Of a stretch of 64,000 nucleotides of DNA, positions 63,665 to 64,000 are shown in pieces. How positions within the stretch are numbered: the stretch's first letter is position 1; each line of letters opens with the position of its first letter. Both the position numbers and the translations under genes were made by a program. Source of the DNA: Granulicella sp. L60 (lineage in GTDB: Bacteria > Acidobacteriota > Terriglobia > Terriglobales > Acidobacteriaceae); assembly GCF_009765825.1 (NCBI RefSeq), contig NZ_LMUR01000015.1:261635-325634 (forward strand). The letters run 5' to 3'. The notes beneath the pieces were generated by a model, which was given only the letters and a program-made list of their open reading frames with translations, did not search any database and had not been told where the DNA came from.

Positions 63665-64000
63665 CTATATCTTCCCGTTTCGAGATTCCATACTACCCGC
63701 TAGTTGTAGAAGGTCGTCGAGGCCGCGCGTGTGCATCTCGCGCTCAAAGGTGGCGTGGTCGGTGTACTGGATGGCCTGCATCCCGGAGGCGAGTGCGGCG
63801 TCGATGTTTTCGATCTTGTCGTCGATGAAGAGGATGTTGGCGGGCGGGGTGCGCATGCCTTCGGCGGCGTGGCGGTAGATCGCAGGTTCGGGCTTGGCGA
63901 GGTTCACGGAGTGCGACCAGGTCTGATGGTCGAAGGCCTCGATCCATTGATGACGCGCGCGGAGGCCAAGCTCCATGGCGTCGGGCATGTTGGAGAGGAT
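63665..64000 (-). CDS. HAD-superfamily hydrolase, C-terminal part (runs off the window)
   Basis: The frame continues past base 64000, so only the C-terminal portion is seen. HAD motif II (ILSNMP) lies at the edge, motif III is the lysine of NLAKPEPAIY, and motif IV is ILFIDDKIENIDAAL. YDHATF-like residues follow in IQYTDHATFEREM. The nucleophile aspartate of motif I lies outside. It is probably a phosphatase of the haloacid dehalogenase type IA group, substrate unknown. Confidence 0.85.
   Translation of the reverse strand: MLSNMPDAMELGLRARHQWIEAFDHQTWSHSVNLAKPEPAIYRHAAEGMRTPPANILFIDDKIENIDAALASGMQAIQYTDHATFEREMHTRGLDDLLQLAGSMESRNGKI

Noticed and set aside
1..64000. CRISPR arrays, rRNA genes and intact transposase genes
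   Set aside because: I looked for regular short repeats with spacers, rRNA signatures and transposase motifs and saw none. The only tandem repeats are within protein-coding repeats.

Overview
The window looks like a chromosome segment from an Acidobacteriota bacterium of the class Terriglobia (Granulicella/Edaphobacter/Terriglobus type). This is an inference from gene content. The pointers are very large secreted proteins built from carboxypeptidase-regulatory-like, DUF4082, SBBP and choice-of-anchor D repeats, a eukaryote-like Ser/Thr kinase opening with the 'PGTRVGSYEI' N-terminus common in this phylum, and a Gram-negative-type polysaccharide export set. No 16S rRNA gene is present, so genus cannot be given.

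Region 1 (1-5225) is the 3' part of a giant secreted repeat protein (DUF4082 plus beta-sandwich repeats). Region 2 (5312-12187, minus strand) is a nucleotide-sugar module: oxidoreductase, N-acetyltransferase, two PLP aminotransferases, a second acyltransferase and an epimerase, headed by a sigma-54 activator without a receiver domain. Region 3 (12516-38664, plus strand) is an exopolysaccharide assembly locus. It holds a Wza-like exporter, an outer-membrane barrel, a Wzz/GumC-like co-polymerase, a CapB-type tyrosine kinase, a NusG/UpxY-type antiterminator, the initiating phosphoglycosyl transferase, a Wzx flippase, six glycosyltransferases, an FrhB-type iron-sulfur protein, two NodB-fold deacetylases, an O-antigen ligase/polymerase, a pyruvyl transferase and a small methyltransferase. 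A near-consensus sigma-54 promoter (12469-12484) lies just upstream of the exporter and divergent from the sigma-54 activator gene, which suggests the activator switches on the locus. A two-domain multicopper oxidase sits between the two halves of the locus. A secreted beta-helix protein closes the region on the opposite strand.

Regions 1-3 are visibly richer in A+T than the sequence after about 41.2 kb. Region 4 (41.2-47.8 kb) holds a DUF305/LVIVD secreted pair and a signalling group: Ser/Thr kinase, FHA-GAF-PP2C phosphatase and c-heme HAMP sensor. Region 5 (47.8-64 kb) holds tRNA-Ser(GGA), two carboxypeptidase-regulatory-like secreted proteins, a rhodanese, a 75-residue protein with its own promoter and terminator, a RibBA with an altered GTP cyclohydrolase II loop, a GAF/HisKA protein without an ATPase domain, a secreted repeat protein, a 200-bp cruciform-like element, a 1974-residue choice-of-anchor D protein and the C-terminal half of a HAD hydrolase.

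The most interesting points are the sigma-54 switch with its palindrome, the FrhB/pyruvyl-transferase pairing and the fused glycosyltransferase inside the polysaccharide locus, the changed RibBA cyclohydrolase loop, and the long inverted-repeat element at 57430-57639.
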